A stretch of 64,000 nucleotides of DNA from Neisseria sp. (GCA_030538415.1 JAUNTY010000001.1:1-64000), one strand, 5' to 3'. Shown: positions 35,149-44,705, counted from the first letter of the stretch. The notes: generated from the letters alone by a model not told the origin. Numbers and translations: made by a program.

Positions 35149-35766
35149 TTACAGCTTGTCGGCGGCTTCAGACAAATAGGAAGCCACGCCGTCGGGGCTG
35201 GCTTTCATGCCTTTGTCGCCTTTGTTCCAGCCGGCGGGGCACACTTCGCCGTTTTCTTCGAAGAATTGCAGCGCGTCTACCATGCGCAGCATTTCGTCGA
35301 CGTTGCGACCCAGCGGCAGGTTGTTGACCACCTGGTGTTGCACGATGCCGTCTTTGTCAATCAGGAACGAGCCGCGGAATGCCACGCCGTCGGCGCTTTC
35401 CACATCATAAGCCTGCATCAGCTCGTGCTTCACGTCGGCCACCATGGTGAATTTCACCTGGCCGATACCGCCTTCGTTCAGCGGGGTGTTGCGCCAGGCG
35501 TTGTGGGTAAACTGGCTGTCGCAGGATACGGAAAACACTTCCACATTGCGCTTCTTGAATTCTTCCACGCGGTGGTCGTGGGCGATGATTTCAGACGGGC
35601 ACACAAAGGTGAAGTCGAGTGGATAGAAAAACACAACCGCGTATTTGCCTTTGGCGGCGGCCTGGAAGTTGAAATCTTCTACAATGCTGCCGTCACCCAA
35701 AACCGCAGCGAATTTTTTGTCGCTGTCGTGGAAAAACGGGGCGGGCTTGTTCACTAATACGGCCAT
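35149..35766 (-). CDS. Typical 2-Cys peroxiredoxin (AhpC/Prx1 type)
   Basis: 205 aa thiol peroxidase. Peroxidatic Cys in FYPLDFTFVCPSEI (about 56) and resolving Cys in GEVCPAGWNKG (about 175), plus GVAFRGSFLID. Reduces hydrogen peroxide and organic peroxides; no AhpF is adjacent, so the reductant is unknown. Strong ribosome site AGGAG. The upstream side is filled with nested MITEs, which may have shifted its promoter. No OxyR site identified. Confidence 0.9.
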   Translation of the reverse strand: MAVLVNKPAPFFHDSDKKFAAVLGDGSIVEDFNFQAAAKGKYAVVFFYPLDFTFVCPSEIIAHDHRVEEFKKRNVEVFSVSCDSQFTHNAWRNTPLNEGGIGQVKFTMVADVKHELMQAYDVESADGVAFRGSFLIDKDGIVQHQVVNNLPLGRNVDEMLRMVDALQFFEENGEVCPAGWNKGDKGMKASPDGVASYLSEAADKL

Positions 35767-35877
35767 ACTGCTCTCCTTTTATATGATGGTGGTGAAAATA
35801 AGGGGTTGTCGGCGCCGTGGCGAACGGGCAGCATAATCTGCTTGCCCGGTGCGCGGGTTGCGCGAAAAGCTCCCTAA

Positions 35878-36239
35878 GGTTTCCTGATGATTCGATTAAC
35901 GGGTGTATTTTTGCCTGCAAACGCATCTGCTGCGTTAAAAAGCCTCGCAAGATGTCCAATCCTGCTGCGTTTTGGCTGGTTTTACTAGGGCTTCCTGACA
36001 ATTCGATTTACGGGTGCTTTTTGCCCCTGAAAACGCATCTGCTGCGTTAAAAAGCCTCGCAAGATGTCCAATCTTGCTACGTTTTTTGCCTTGCATCTGC
36101 ATTTTCAGGAACAAAAATCCCCTCATAAACGAATTGTCAGGAAACCCTAGCGCAGCGTGTAAAACCGCCTTCTTTGAGTAGCCTTGCATCTGTATTTTCA
36201 GGAACAAAAATCCCCTCATAAACAAATTGTCAGAAAGCC
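35878..36239. mobile_element. Outer MITE interrupted by a related copy
   Basis: Left part 35878-35984 and right part 36151-36239 belong to one element flanked by CTAA (35874-35877) and CTAG (36240-36243), both fitting the YTAR target of IS5-family elements. Ends GGTTTCCTGA and the inverted TCAGAAAGC match the inner copy. Confidence 0.6.
35989..36146. mobile_element. Inner nested MITE with CTAG target duplication
   Basis: 158 bp, flanked by perfect CTAG duplications (35985-35988, 36147-36150). Long imperfect inverted ends: GGCTTCCTGACAATTCG at left, CGAATTGTCAGGAAACC at right. Includes AAACGCATCTGCTGCGTTAA, which the outer copy also holds. Confidence 0.7.
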
Positions 36240-36368
36240 CTAGTCTACTACTAAATACGCTGCGCGGCAGATGCTTTGCAAAAATTATAGTTGGTTAGCG
36301 CAAATCGGGGCAAGCGGTCGGCTTCGTATCGCCTGTTGCTGAAACAGGGGAAGCTTTGAATGGGCAAA

Positions 36369-36397
36369 CAAAAAAGCAGGCCGTAAGGCCTGCTTTT
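36369..36397. terminator. Rho-independent terminator downstream of pyk
   Basis: Read leftwards: AAAAGCAGGCC-TTAC-GGCCTGC followed by T6. A strong stem with T run, able to end pyk transcription beyond the Correia-type element. Confidence 0.7.
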
Positions 36398-36411
36398 CGG
36401 GAGCTTTTGAC

Positions 36412-36486
36412 TATAGTCGAAGAAATGAGTTTCTACTACGGCGTTGGCTCGCCGCCTTGTATCAGAATCTCATTTCTCCGACTATA
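36412..36486. mobile_element. Correia-type element 5 (internally deleted)
   Basis: 75 bp; ends TATAGTCGAAGAAATGAG / CTCATTTCTCCGACTATA as in element 4, but the core from CTTGCCGTAC to CTGCGGCT is missing; the cut lies between two GGCTCGCC copies, consistent with deletion by short repeats. Confidence 0.8.
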
Positions 36487-36529
36487 TCGGCACAGGTGAT
36501 TCAAAAGTGCCGCTATCCAAACGCTGCTG

Positions 36530-37999
36530 TCAGCGCACTTCCATCACTTGCAGCATGTTGGTGCTGCCGCTTTCGCGCATGCGCGAGCCGCTGGTGATGA
36601 TGTAAAGGTCGCCGCTTTCGAGCACGTTGCGCTCGACCAGCATGCTTTCCACTTCATCCACGGCCACGTCGTGATCTTGGCTGGTGGCCAGGATAATCGG
36701 GCGCACGCCGCGATACATGGCCATGCGGCGCTGGGCGGACACGCTCGGGGTGAGGGCGTAAATCGGCAGCTGGATGCTGTGGCGGCTGAGCTGGAAGGCG
36801 GTGGAGCCGCTTTCTGTGAGCGCCACAATGGCTTTGGCGCCGATTGCACGCGCCACGTGCACGGCGCCGCTGGATACGGCCAGATTGGTGCTCATGGCTT
36901 CGGTGATGTTGTTTTCATCGACGCCGTTGAGCGAATCCTGCTCGGCTTCGGCGGCGGCGCAGATGATGGCCATCTGGCGCACGGTTTCAAACGGATACGC
37001 GCCCACGGCGGTTTCGGCGGAACACATCACCGCATCGGTACCGTCCAATACCGCGTTGGCCACGTCGCTCACTTCGGCGCGGGTCGGCACGGGGTTGGTA
37101 ATCATGGATTCCATCATTTGGGTGGCGGTGATGCTGAAGCGGCGCAGTTCGCGGGCGCGTTTGATCATGCGTTTTTGCAGCGCGGGCACGGCGGCGTTGC
37201 CCACTTCTACGGCCAAGTCGCCGCGGGCAACCATGATGCCGTCTGAAGCCTTGATGATTTCGTCGAGGTTTTCAATCGCTTCCACGCGCTCGATTTTCGA
37301 TACCAGACCCGGGCGCACGGCGTCGCTGCCTTTCATTTCGGCTTCCACCAGGTCGCGGGCGATTTTCAGGTCTTCGGCGGATTTCACGAAGCTGACGGCC
37401 AGATAATCGCAGCCGATGGCAATGGCGGTTTTGAGGTCGCGGAAGTCTTTTTCGGTGAGCGCGCCGGCAGAGAGGCCGCCGCCTTGTTTGTTGATGCCTT
37501 TGTTGGATTTGAGCTTGTGGCTGTTTTGCACGGTGGTGAGGATTTCGCTGCCGCTGACGCTGTCGACAATCAGGGTCAAGAGGCCGTCATCGAGCAGCAA
37601 TACGTCGCCCGCTTTCACATCATTGGGCAGGTCGCGGTAGTCGAGGCCGACGCGCTCGCGGGTGCCTTCGCCTTCGTGGGCGGCATCGAGCAGCAGTTTT
37701 TCACCGGCATTCAGCTCGATAAAGCCGTTGACGAGCTTGCCGACACGGATTTTCGGGCCTTGCAGGTCGGCCATAATCGCCACTTCGCGGCCGGCGCGTT
37801 TGGCGGCCTCGCGCACGATGGCGGCGTTTTCCTGGTGGAATTCGGCGGTGCCGTGGCTGAAGTTGAAGCGGACGACATTCAGGCCGCCGATGCGGATCAT
37901 GTCTTCCAGCAGCTCGACATTGTTGCTGCCGGGGCCGAGTGTGGCCACGATTTTGGTGTTGTGACGGATGCGGGTCAAGTCGCGTTTGGTGGTGCTCAT
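36530..37999 (-). CDS. pyk: Pyruvate kinase
   Basis: 489 aa, type II-like. Substrate-binding start NTKIVATLGPGSNN, Mg/PEP region VARGDLAVEVG, and the helix ITATQMMESMITNPVPTRAE of the active site; C-terminal allosteric domain with KAIVALTESGSTAFQLSRH. Converts PEP and ADP to pyruvate and ATP. Ribosome site GGAAG. Single gene; neighbours are unrelated. Confidence 0.96.
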   Translation of the reverse strand: MSTTKRDLTRIRHNTKIVATLGPGSNNVELLEDMIRIGGLNVVRFNFSHGTAEFHQENAAIVREAAKRAGREVAIMADLQGPKIRVGKLVNGFIELNAGEKLLLDAAHEGEGTRERVGLDYRDLPNDVKAGDVLLLDDGLLTLIVDSVSGSEILTTVQNSHKLKSNKGINKQGGGLSAGALTEKDFRDLKTAIAIGCDYLAVSFVKSAEDLKIARDLVEAEMKGSDAVRPGLVSKIERVEAIENLDEIIKASDGIMVARGDLAVEVGNAAVPALQKRMIKRARELRRFSITATQMMESMITNPVPTRAEVSDVANAVLDGTDAVMCSAETAVGAYPFETVRQMAIICAAAEAEQDSLNGVDENNITEAMSTNLAVSSGAVHVARAIGAKAIVALTESGSTAFQLSRHSIQLPIYALTPSVSAQRRMAMYRGVRPIILATSQDHDVAVDEVESMLVERNVLESGDLYIITSGSRMRESGSTNMLQVMEVR

Positions 38000-38333
38000 A
38001 ACGGCTTCCTTTTATGGGTTTGTCAGGCGTTTCAAATTGACGGGATTGTAACCTGAAAATCCGGCAGATAGTCGTAAAATTACAGTTTTTTATGATTTAA
38101 ACCAAACTATTCCGACGCGGGTTTTACGCCGTTGTGTTACGGCAAAGCGTCAATTGTGAATATCTACAATCAAAACAATGCGTCGTTGTGAATTCTGACA
38201 ACGATACGCCCGGGGCGTTGACGGTCACTTTTGTGTAATATTGTTTCAGACGGCCTGGTTGATGCCGCAGCCGAGCTTGCGTTTTACCGCCTGCCCGGAT
38301 AAGGTCCGGCCGCAGCAGGCCGTCTGAAAGATT
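38000..38333. other. Spacer between divergent-side pyk promoter and yrdA end
   Basis: AT-rich pyk promoter region (38040-38110) and repeats of a ACAAT motif near 38150-38240; DUS copies at 38247 and 38318. No gene or element recognised. Confidence 0.45.
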
Positions 38334-38870
38334 TTATCCGCCCCGCAGATAATTGGCCGCCACACGCATATAGTGTTGGGCGGAATACACCAGAAAGGCT
38401 TTTTCTTCTTCGGTAAGCGGCCGCACCTGCTTCACCGGCGCGCCGACATACAGATAGCCGCTCTCCAGCCGTTTGCGCGGCGGCACCAGGCTGCAGGCGC
38501 CTATCATCACATCGCTTTCAATCACCACGTCGTCCATGATGGTGCTGTCCATGCCCACCAGCACGCGGTCGCCGATGGTGCAGCCGTGCAGCATCACCTT
38601 GTGGCCGATGGTGACATCTTCACCGATGACCAGCGGCGAGCCCTCGGGCTTGGCTTCGTTTTTGTGCGACACGTGCAGCATGCTCAAATCCTGCACGTTG
38701 CTGCGCGCGCCGATGCGGATGCTGTTGACGTCGCCGCGTATCACCGCAAACGGCCACACCGACACCTGCTCGCCCAGCACCACATCGCCGATGATGACGC
38801 AGGCAGGATCGATGTAGCAGCCTTCGGCGGTTGCGGGCGAGTGTTCCAGATAGGGGCGGATGTTGTTCAT
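38334..38870 (-). CDS. Gamma-carbonic-anhydrase-like hexapeptide protein (YrdA family)
   Basis: 178 aa from ATG 38870, chosen for the AAGGAG site directly upstream. Left-handed beta-helix with the repeats VIIGDVVLGEQVSVWPFAVI, IRIGARSNVQDLSM, and the metal histidines in LHVSHKNE and IGHKVMLHG. YrdA/CaiE-like proteins resemble gamma-carbonic anhydrases, but catalysis is often unproven. Confidence 0.88.
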   Translation of the reverse strand: MNNIRPYLEHSPATAEGCYIDPACVIIGDVVLGEQVSVWPFAVIRGDVNSIRIGARSNVQDLSMLHVSHKNEAKPEGSPLVIGEDVTIGHKVMLHGCTIGDRVLVGMDSTIMDDVVIESDVMIGACSLVPPRKRLESGYLYVGAPVKQVRPLTEEEKAFLVYSAQHYMRVAANYLRGG

Positions 38871-38982
38871 TTTATTCTCCTTTTCATGTTTTTCAGACGG
38901 CCTGTGTGTCAAACATTGTAGCAGTACCCCATGCCGTCTGAAAGCCTTATAATCATGGCTGAATCCTTTCTGAAAAGCCGCC

Positions 38983-40140
38983 ATGAATACCGTTGACCGC
39001 CTCGAACGCCTGATTGCCTTCGACACCACCAGCCGCCACTCCAATCTCGCGCTGATCCACGATTGCGCCGATTATCTCGAATCGCTCGGCCTCAAGCCGT
39101 GGCTGGCCTACAATGCCGACCGAAGCAAAGCCAATCTGTTTGCCACCATCCCCGCTGCAAACGGCAGCACCGACGGCGGGCTGATTTTCAGCGGCCACAC
39201 CGACGTGGTGCCGACCGATGGTCAGCAATGGCAGTCCGACCCTTATCAGGCCAGCATCCGCGACGGCAAACTCTACGGCCGCGGCAGCGCCGACATGAAA
39301 GGCTACATCGCCGCCGTGCTCGCCGCCGCGCCCGCGATGACGGCGGTCAAACTGAAAAAACCGCTGCACATCGCCCTTTCCTACGACGAAGAAATCGGCT
39401 GCCTCGGCGCGCCGGTGATGATTGCCGAATTGCAGCGGCGCGGCCTCACCCCCGAACACTGCATCGTCGGCGAACCGACCTCGATGCGGATGGTGGTGGC
39501 GCACAAAGGCATCCACACCTTCCGCTGCGCCGTGCACGGCAAAGCGGCGCATTCCTCGCTCACCCCGCAAGGCGTGAACGCGATTGAATACGCCGCCAAA
39601 CTCATCGTCTTCATCAACGAACTCGCAGGCCGTCTGAAAAACCGCCACGACAACGACCCCGATTACGACGTGCCGTTTTCCACATTGAGCGTCAACCGCA
39701 TCGGCGGCGGCATCGCCAGCAATATCGTGCCGCAATTGTGCGAATTCGAATTCGACTACCGCAACCTGCCGCACATGAACCCCGCCGACATCACAGCGCC
39801 GATTGAGGCGCACATCCGCGAAGTGTTGCAGCCGCAAATGCAGGCCGTTGACGCCAGTTGCCGCATCGAAATGCAACACGGCGAAAACGTACCCGCCATG
39901 CCCGAAGCCGAAGCGAAACTGTTGCACGATTTGGTCAGCCAATTGGTCGCCGACCACGCCCGTTTGAAAGTCGCCTACGCCACCGAGGGCGGCCAATTCC
40001 AGCAGGCGGGGATTTCCACCGTTATCTGCGGCCCCGGCAGCATCGAACAGGCGCACAAAGCCGACGAGTTTGTCGAACTCGCCCAACTCGCCCGCTGCGA
40101 TGCGTTTTTACAGAAGCTGGTGGCGGCGCAAAGTTTGTAG
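38983..40140 (+). CDS. argE: Acetylornithine deacetylase
   Basis: 385 aa zinc metallopeptidase of family M20. Motifs: FSGHTDVVPTDG, GRGSADMKGYIA, SYDEEIGCLGA, and a dimerisation domain in the middle (about 180-290). Cleaves N-acetylornithine to ornithine in arginine synthesis. The best match in memory is ArgE of the proteobacterial kind, though DapE relatives share motifs; the lack of the DapE LLTADEEG form supports ArgE. Ends in a convergent DUS hairpin with dnaJ. Confidence 0.9.
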   Translation: MNTVDRLERLIAFDTTSRHSNLALIHDCADYLESLGLKPWLAYNADRSKANLFATIPAANGSTDGGLIFSGHTDVVPTDGQQWQSDPYQASIRDGKLYGRGSADMKGYIAAVLAAAPAMTAVKLKKPLHIALSYDEEIGCLGAPVMIAELQRRGLTPEHCIVGEPTSMRMVVAHKGIHTFRCAVHGKAAHSSLTPQGVNAIEYAAKLIVFINELAGRLKNRHDNDPDYDVPFSTLSVNRIGGGIASNIVPQLCEFEFDYRNLPHMNPADITAPIEAHIREVLQPQMQAVDASCRIEMQHGENVPAMPEAEAKLLHDLVSQLVADHARLKVAYATEGGQFQQAGISTVICGPGSIEQAHKADEFVELAQLARCDAFLQKLVAAQSL

Positions 40141-40212
40141 TGCATTCGTCGAAAAGCGAAAGCGCACGATGGCTTGATAAGGTCAAGTTCTCAGGCCGTC
40201 TGAAAATAAAAT

Positions 40213-40246
40213 ACGCCGTCTGAAAAACAGCTTTCAGACGGCGTTG
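40213..40246. terminator. Convergent terminator of argE and dnaJ
   Basis: ACGCCGTCTGAAA / TTTCAGACGGCGT around a short loop AACAGC. Serves both strands. Confidence 0.65.
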
Positions 40247-40266
40247 TTGCAGTGGAATAAAACAGC

Positions 40267-41391
40267 TTAATCGAAAATGTCGCGCACTTTGTCGAAAAAC
40301 GATTTCTGGCGCGGCGTTTGCGAGCGGTCGAGGCCGGTGGAGATTTTTTCAAACTCTTCCAGCAGCTCTTTCTGGCGCTCGGTCAGGTTAATCGGCGTTT
40401 CCACCACCACGTGGCAATATAAGTCGCCGACGGCGCTGGAGCGCAATGATTTGATGCCTTTGCCTTTGACGCGCATGCGGCGGCCGGTTTGGGTTTCTTT
40501 CGGGATGTTGAGCTTGACTTTGCCGTCAAGCGTGGGCACTTCCACATCGCCGCCGAGCGCGGCCACGGTGAAGCTGATGGGCAGCTCGCAATGCAAATCG
40601 AGGCCGTTGCGCTCGAAGGTTTTGTGTTCCTTCACGCGCACCACCACATACAAATCGCCTGCGGGCGCGCCGTGCTGGCCGGGTTCGCCTTCGCCGGAGA
40701 GGCGGATGCGCTGGTTGTCGTCGATGCCGGCGGGGATGTTGACTTCAACGGTTTTGCTGGTTTTCACGCGGCCTTCGCCACGGCATTTGACGCAGGGATC
40801 CTTGATTTCCTTGCCGCTGCCGTGGCAGGTGGGGCAGGTTTGTTGCATTTGGAAAATGGCCTGGCGCACGTGGATGGTGCCCGAGCCGTGGCAGGTGGAG
40901 CAGGTGCTGGCCGAGGTGCCGGGTTTGGCTCCGGAGCCGTGGCAGACGTCGCATTCTTCGTAAGTGGGGATGGTGATGCGTTTTTTGATGCCTTTGGCGG
41001 CTTCTTCCAGCGTGATTTCCACACCGTATTGCAGGTCGGCGCCCTGATAATTGGGCTGACGGCCGCCACCGGCCGCGCCGCCGAACATTTGGCTGAAAAT
41101 ATCGCCGAAATCGAAGCCCTGTGCGCCGCCGAATCCGCCAAAGCCGCCGCCCGCGCCCATATTGGGGTCGACGCCGGCGTGGCCGAACTGGTCGTAGGCG
41201 CTGCGTTTTTCTTTGTCGGAAAGAATGGCGTAAGCCTGCTGCACTTCCTTGAATTTGGCTTCGGCTTCGGCATTGTCGGGATTGCGGTCGGGGTGGTATT
41301 TCATCGCCAGCTTGCGGTAGGCTTTCTTGATGTCGTCGTCGCTGGCGCTGCGGGCCACGCCCAGGGTTTCGTAAAAATCTTTGTTGCTCAT
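40267..41391 (-). CDS. dnaJ: Chaperone DnaJ
   Basis: 374 aa from ATG 41391, the normal DnaJ start [13 protein letters not shown] domain with HPD at 33-35, Gly/Phe linker (about 75-120), four zinc CXXCXGXG motifs ([32 protein letters not shown]) and the C-terminal substrate domains. Stimulates DnaK in protein folding. dnaK and grpE are not adjacent. An upstream extension reaches into repeat DNA and was rejected. Confidence 0.96.
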   Translation of the reverse strand: MSNKDFYETLGVARSASDDDIKKAYRKLAMKYHPDRNPDNAEAEAKFKEVQQAYAILSDKEKRSAYDQFGHAGVDPNMGAGGGFGGFGGAQGFDFGDIFSQMFGGAAGGGRQPNYQGADLQYGVEITLEEAAKGIKKRITIPTYEECDVCHGSGAKPGTSASTCSTCHGSGTIHVRQAIFQMQQTCPTCHGSGKEIKDPCVKCRGEGRVKTSKTVEVNIPAGIDDNQRIRLSGEGEPGQHGAPAGDLYVVVRVKEHKTFERNGLDLHCELPISFTVAALGGDVEVPTLDGKVKLNIPKETQTGRRMRVKGKGIKSLRSSAVGDLYCHVVVETPINLTERQKELLEEFEKISTGLDRSQTPRQKSFFDKVRDIFD

Positions 41392-41565
41392 GTCGGTATG
41401 TGGGTGGGAGTGATTCAAGTTGCTGCTCAATGTGTGGGCGGCAGCGGGAAACTCAAGAGGTGGCGCGGAATTTATTGGACGGGCTTCAGACGGCCTTGTC
41501 CCGCCGCCTGTCGCTGTCCGGAATAATCTTTCAGACGGCCTTCGAGGCAATAAGCAACAGAGGCC

Positions 41566-41788
41566 GAGACCTTTGCAAAATACCTTCTGCTGCATCGCAA
41601 AAGCATCCGATCCGTCATTAGCTTCGCAAGTCCGCTACGCTACCCCGGCGCAGGCCGGAATCCATAGTTCGCCATGACACCCCATTTGAAATCAAATAAC
41701 TGAATCTTGGAGAAATGGATTCCGGCCTGCGCCGGAATGACGGATGGAATGGATATTTCCAAGAAAAAAGTATTTTGCAAAGGTCTCA
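41566..41788. mobile_element. MITE family A, copy 3
   Basis: About 223 bp, reverse orientation, ends GAGACCTTTGCAAAATAC and GTATTTTGCAAAGGTCTC are perfectly inverted over 18 bp. Two dRS3-like palindromes inside. About 25 bp longer than the other copies (extra TTAGCTTCGCAAGTCCGCTA at about 41620). Lies between dnaJ and the Sel1 gene. Confidence 0.75.
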
Positions 41789-41864
41789 GGCCGTCTGAAA
41801 AAATAATGCCAAACCGCAGCAGCGTGCTTGTGCAGGAGTGAGGCCGTCTGAAAGGCTTCGCTGA

Positions 41865-43268
41865 TTAGCTTGCCCATTGCTGCAACAATTGCCGCAGGGC
41901 TTCGGGCTGCGGGTGGTCACTCTCGATGGCGCGTTGCAGCCAGCGGCAGGCGCTTTGGTTGTCGCGCGGCACGCCGTGGCCGTGGCGGTAGAGGCAGGCG
42001 AGATTGTATTGCGCTGTCGGATCGCCCTGGTCGGCGGCTTGGGCAAACCAATGGGCGGCTGTGGCGGCATCGGGCGGGCGGCCCTGGCCGTTGTAATACA
42101 TCATGCCGAGGTTGGTTTGCGCCTTGCTGTGTCCTTGTTGCGCGGCGGCGAGGTAGAGGCGGCGGGCGGCGGCATAGTCTTGTGGGCGCTTGAGGCCGTA
42201 GTGGCAGGCGAACGCGGCCTGATAGTGTTGTTCGGCATGTTGGCAATCGAGGGCGGCCTGACGGGTTTGCTCGTAATCCTTGCGGTGGTTGAGGGCGCTG
42301 TCGGCAAGCAGGTTTTGGTGGGCGGCGGCATTGCCGAGGGCGGCGGCGCGTTGGTAATAGCCGCGGGCGCGTTCGGCGTCGGCTTCGGTGCCGAGGCCGT
42401 AGCGGTGGATGTCGCCCAACAGGCGCAGGGCTTCGGGATGTTGGCGCGCGGCGGCGGTTTCGGCATGACGGCGGGCGCAGGCGGGGTCGCGTTCGGCGTG
42501 TCGGCCGAGCAGGTAGATTTGTGCCAAGGCAACGTGGGCGTCGGGATCGTGTTGCGCGGCGGCGCGCTGGAACCAGCCGAGCGCAGCGGCATGTTCTTCT
42601 TGCTGCTGCAAGAGTTCGGCCAGCGCGGTTTGGGCGGCGGCAAGGCCGTCTGAAGCGGCTTGGTGCAGGTGTTCGGCAGCTTTGGCAAAATCTTGCGCAA
42701 CCGCCTGGCCGTGGCGGTATTGGTTGCCGAGCTGCCAATGAGCCTCGGCCAAACCTTGCGCGGCGGCCTGCCGGTAGAGGGCGTGTGCACGGGCAAGGTC
42801 GGGGCGCGGCGCGTGCTGGTAATGGCGGGCGAGCCAGTATTGTGCGGCGGGATGGTGTTGCGCGGCGGCTTGTTCCGCCCAGTGTTGCGCGGCCGGGTGT
42901 TTGCTGTCGTCGAAGTGCTGCATCAGGCGCAGTTGCGCGGGCAGGAATCCGGTTTCGGCCAGGCGGGTGTAGGCGGGCAGCAGGGTTTCGATGGGGGTGG
43001 CATCGGCTTCCCGGAGTTGCAGGAGGTTGTAGCGGGCATAACGATGACCCGCGGCGGCAGCCTGTTGCAGCAGCGCCACGGCGGCCTGGCGGTCGGCGGC
43101 GGCACCGTGGCCGTAAAAGCGGCAGCCCGCCAATTGAAAGGCTGCTTCGGCATGGCCTTTTGCCGCCGCGCGGGTGAGTAGGGGCAGGGCGGCGGCATAA
43201 TCGGGCGGCGCGGCATCGAGCAGCGTTTGTGCTTGGATGAACAAGGTGTCGGCAGGCAGGGCGGGCAT
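41865..43268 (-). CDS. Sel1-repeat (TPR-like) protein
   Basis: 467 aa built almost wholly of Sel1-like repeats of about 36 residues (for example AAAKGHAEAAFQLAGCRFYG, AAQQGHSKAQTNLGMMYYNG, AADQGDPTAQYNLACLYRHG). No signal peptide or membrane segment, so it is probably cytoplasmic; such proteins act as scaffolds. Partner unknown. Strong bias to Ala, Gln, and His. Lies next to kpsS with the terminator between. Two repeats in the middle are degenerate. Confidence 0.85.
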   Translation of the reverse strand: MPALPADTLFIQAQTLLDAAPPDYAAALPLLTRAAAKGHAEAAFQLAGCRFYGHGAAADRQAAVALLQQAAAAGHRYARYNLLQLREADATPIETLLPAYTRLAETGFLPAQLRLMQHFDDSKHPAAQHWAEQAAAQHHPAAQYWLARHYQHAPRPDLARAHALYRQAAAQGLAEAHWQLGNQYRHGQAVAQDFAKAAEHLHQAASDGLAAAQTALAELLQQQEEHAAALGWFQRAAAQHDPDAHVALAQIYLLGRHAERDPACARRHAETAAARQHPEALRLLGDIHRYGLGTEADAERARGYYQRAAALGNAAAHQNLLADSALNHRKDYEQTRQAALDCQHAEQHYQAAFACHYGLKRPQDYAAARRLYLAAAQQGHSKAQTNLGMMYYNGQGRPPDAATAAHWFAQAADQGDPTAQYNLACLYRHGHGVPRDNQSACRWLQRAIESDHPQPEALRQLLQQWAS

Positions 43269-43370
43269 GATGGAAAGCGGGATTGGGAAACAGCAGGATT
43301 ATACGGCGATATGCTGTCTGTTTATCGAGATGATGGATGAATGGTGTGTTTTGGCCAATTTGAGGTTTGG

Positions 43371-43414
43371 TAAAGCCGAAGCCGTCTGAAAGGTTTCAGA
43401 CGGCTTCGGCTTTA
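43371..43414. terminator. DUS-pair terminator at the end of kpsS
   Basis: TAAAGCCGAAGCCGTCTGAAA, 2-base turn GG and its exact complement: a 21-bp perfect stem that includes the kpsS stop codon. Confidence 0.75.
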
Positions 43415-44662
43415 CGGTTTTTTGATGTCGAAATCGGGGAAATTCACGCGGCTGTAGAAGCTGCCGTTGATTTGGGTGACGTTGATGTGATACATGCGGT
43501 AGGCGTGAAACAGCTTGCTGTCGGGCTTGGCCGGGCGTTTCCAGAAATCGGCCAGCTTGGCCTGGTCGGTGATGCCGGGGATGTCGTAATGGGCGCGGCC
43601 GATGACTTTCACCGGCATGTTGTGAATCAGCGCGGAGAGGCCGCTGGTGCTGTTGAGCGTGACCATGCCGATGCCGTGGCGCAGAAACACCGGCAGCGGC
43701 ACGTCGTGTACGTAAAACACGCGCCCTTTGAGCTTGGGGTGTTTTTTGATGAAATGGCGGATGTCTTTTTGATAGTCGATAAAGCCGCGATCCATCGGGT
43801 GTTGCTTCACAATCAGGTTAACATCGTCGGGGGCGTGGGCGGCAAACGAGCTGAGCATGTGCAGCAGGAAATTGCGCACCGATGAGAAATCGCTGTGCAC
43901 GCGGATTTGGCTGTCGTTGAACACTTGCAGCGGCAGAATGAAAAATTTGCCGTATTTGCCGCTTTCCACCTGGCGGGCGAAATTGCGGTCTTGCAGCGCA
44001 TAATTGGCGCGCTTGAAGCCGGAGAGCGTCCACAGCCTGATGTAGTGGCCAAGTTCGCTGATGCGGTGGTGGATATAGTGGGGGTATTTTTTCTGGTTCA
44101 GGTTGGCCGCCACGTAATAGCGGGCGGCGATTTTGGCCATCGGCAAAAAGCCGCCGGGCACGGGCGCAGGCGCTTCATATTCCTGTTGGCCGAGGCGGGG
44201 CAGCGCTTCGGTAAAAAAACGGCTGTCGTGCGGCAGCGGCGAATAAGCGTTGACGCCGCTTTTTTCGAGCGTGACGAAATGCGGGCGGAAATAGCCTTCT
44301 TCAAAAGCCCAGAAGCTGAGGTTTTCCAGACTGTCGGCCAGCTTTTTGGCCTGCACATGATAAGGGCGGGTGTCGCCGAAACACACGATGGCCTGGATGT
44401 GGTGCTCTTTGACGAATTTGGCCAGAAAATCGGGGAAATCCTGATAGGTATCGCGGTATGCGAATGTATTGAGTTTGCCGTTGGGGTAAAAAAGCTCGTC
44501 ACCGTAATTGAAATTGAGCTTGAACACGGTTTTTTTGTGTTTTTGCGTGAGCCAGCCGGCAAAGTCATTAAAAAATGAACCAATCGGCCCCTGCAACAGC
44601 AGGATGCGGTGGTGGTTGGAAACCAGCTCTTCCAGATAGCTTTTGATTCTCGGGTGTTCCAT
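43412..44662 (-). CDS. kpsS: Capsule anchor Kdo transferase KpsS (LipB/CtrF)
   Basis: 416 aa, region B of capsule loci. Motifs: LLLQGPIGSFFNDFAGWL near the start, FWAFEEGYFRPHFVTLEKSGVN and LNSTSGLSALIHNMPVK near the end, as in KpsS. In ABC-dependent capsule systems KpsS adds the first beta-Kdo to lyso-phosphatidylglycerol. Follows kpsC by 44 bp on the same strand. Confidence 0.93.
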   Translation of the reverse strand: MEHPRIKSYLEELVSNHHRILLLQGPIGSFFNDFAGWLTQKHKKTVFKLNFNYGDELFYPNGKLNTFAYRDTYQDFPDFLAKFVKEHHIQAIVCFGDTRPYHVQAKKLADSLENLSFWAFEEGYFRPHFVTLEKSGVNAYSPLPHDSRFFTEALPRLGQQEYEAPAPVPGGFLPMAKIAARYYVAANLNQKKYPHYIHHRISELGHYIRLWTLSGFKRANYALQDRNFARQVESGKYGKFFILPLQVFNDSQIRVHSDFSSVRNFLLHMLSSFAAHAPDDVNLIVKQHPMDRGFIDYQKDIRHFIKKHPKLKGRVFYVHDVPLPVFLRHGIGMVTLNSTSGLSALIHNMPVKVIGRAHYDIPGITDQAKLADFWKRPAKPDSKLFHAYRMYHINVTQINGSFYSRVNFPDFDIKKP

Positions 44663-44705
44663 GATGGCTTTGGTATTGGAATTATTAATGACTATAACAC
44701 TTTAA

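Noticed and set aside
36412..36486. tRNA-like hairpin
   Set aside because: The pairing is that of a deleted Correia-type element; no T-loop or acceptor stem. No tRNA was found in the window.
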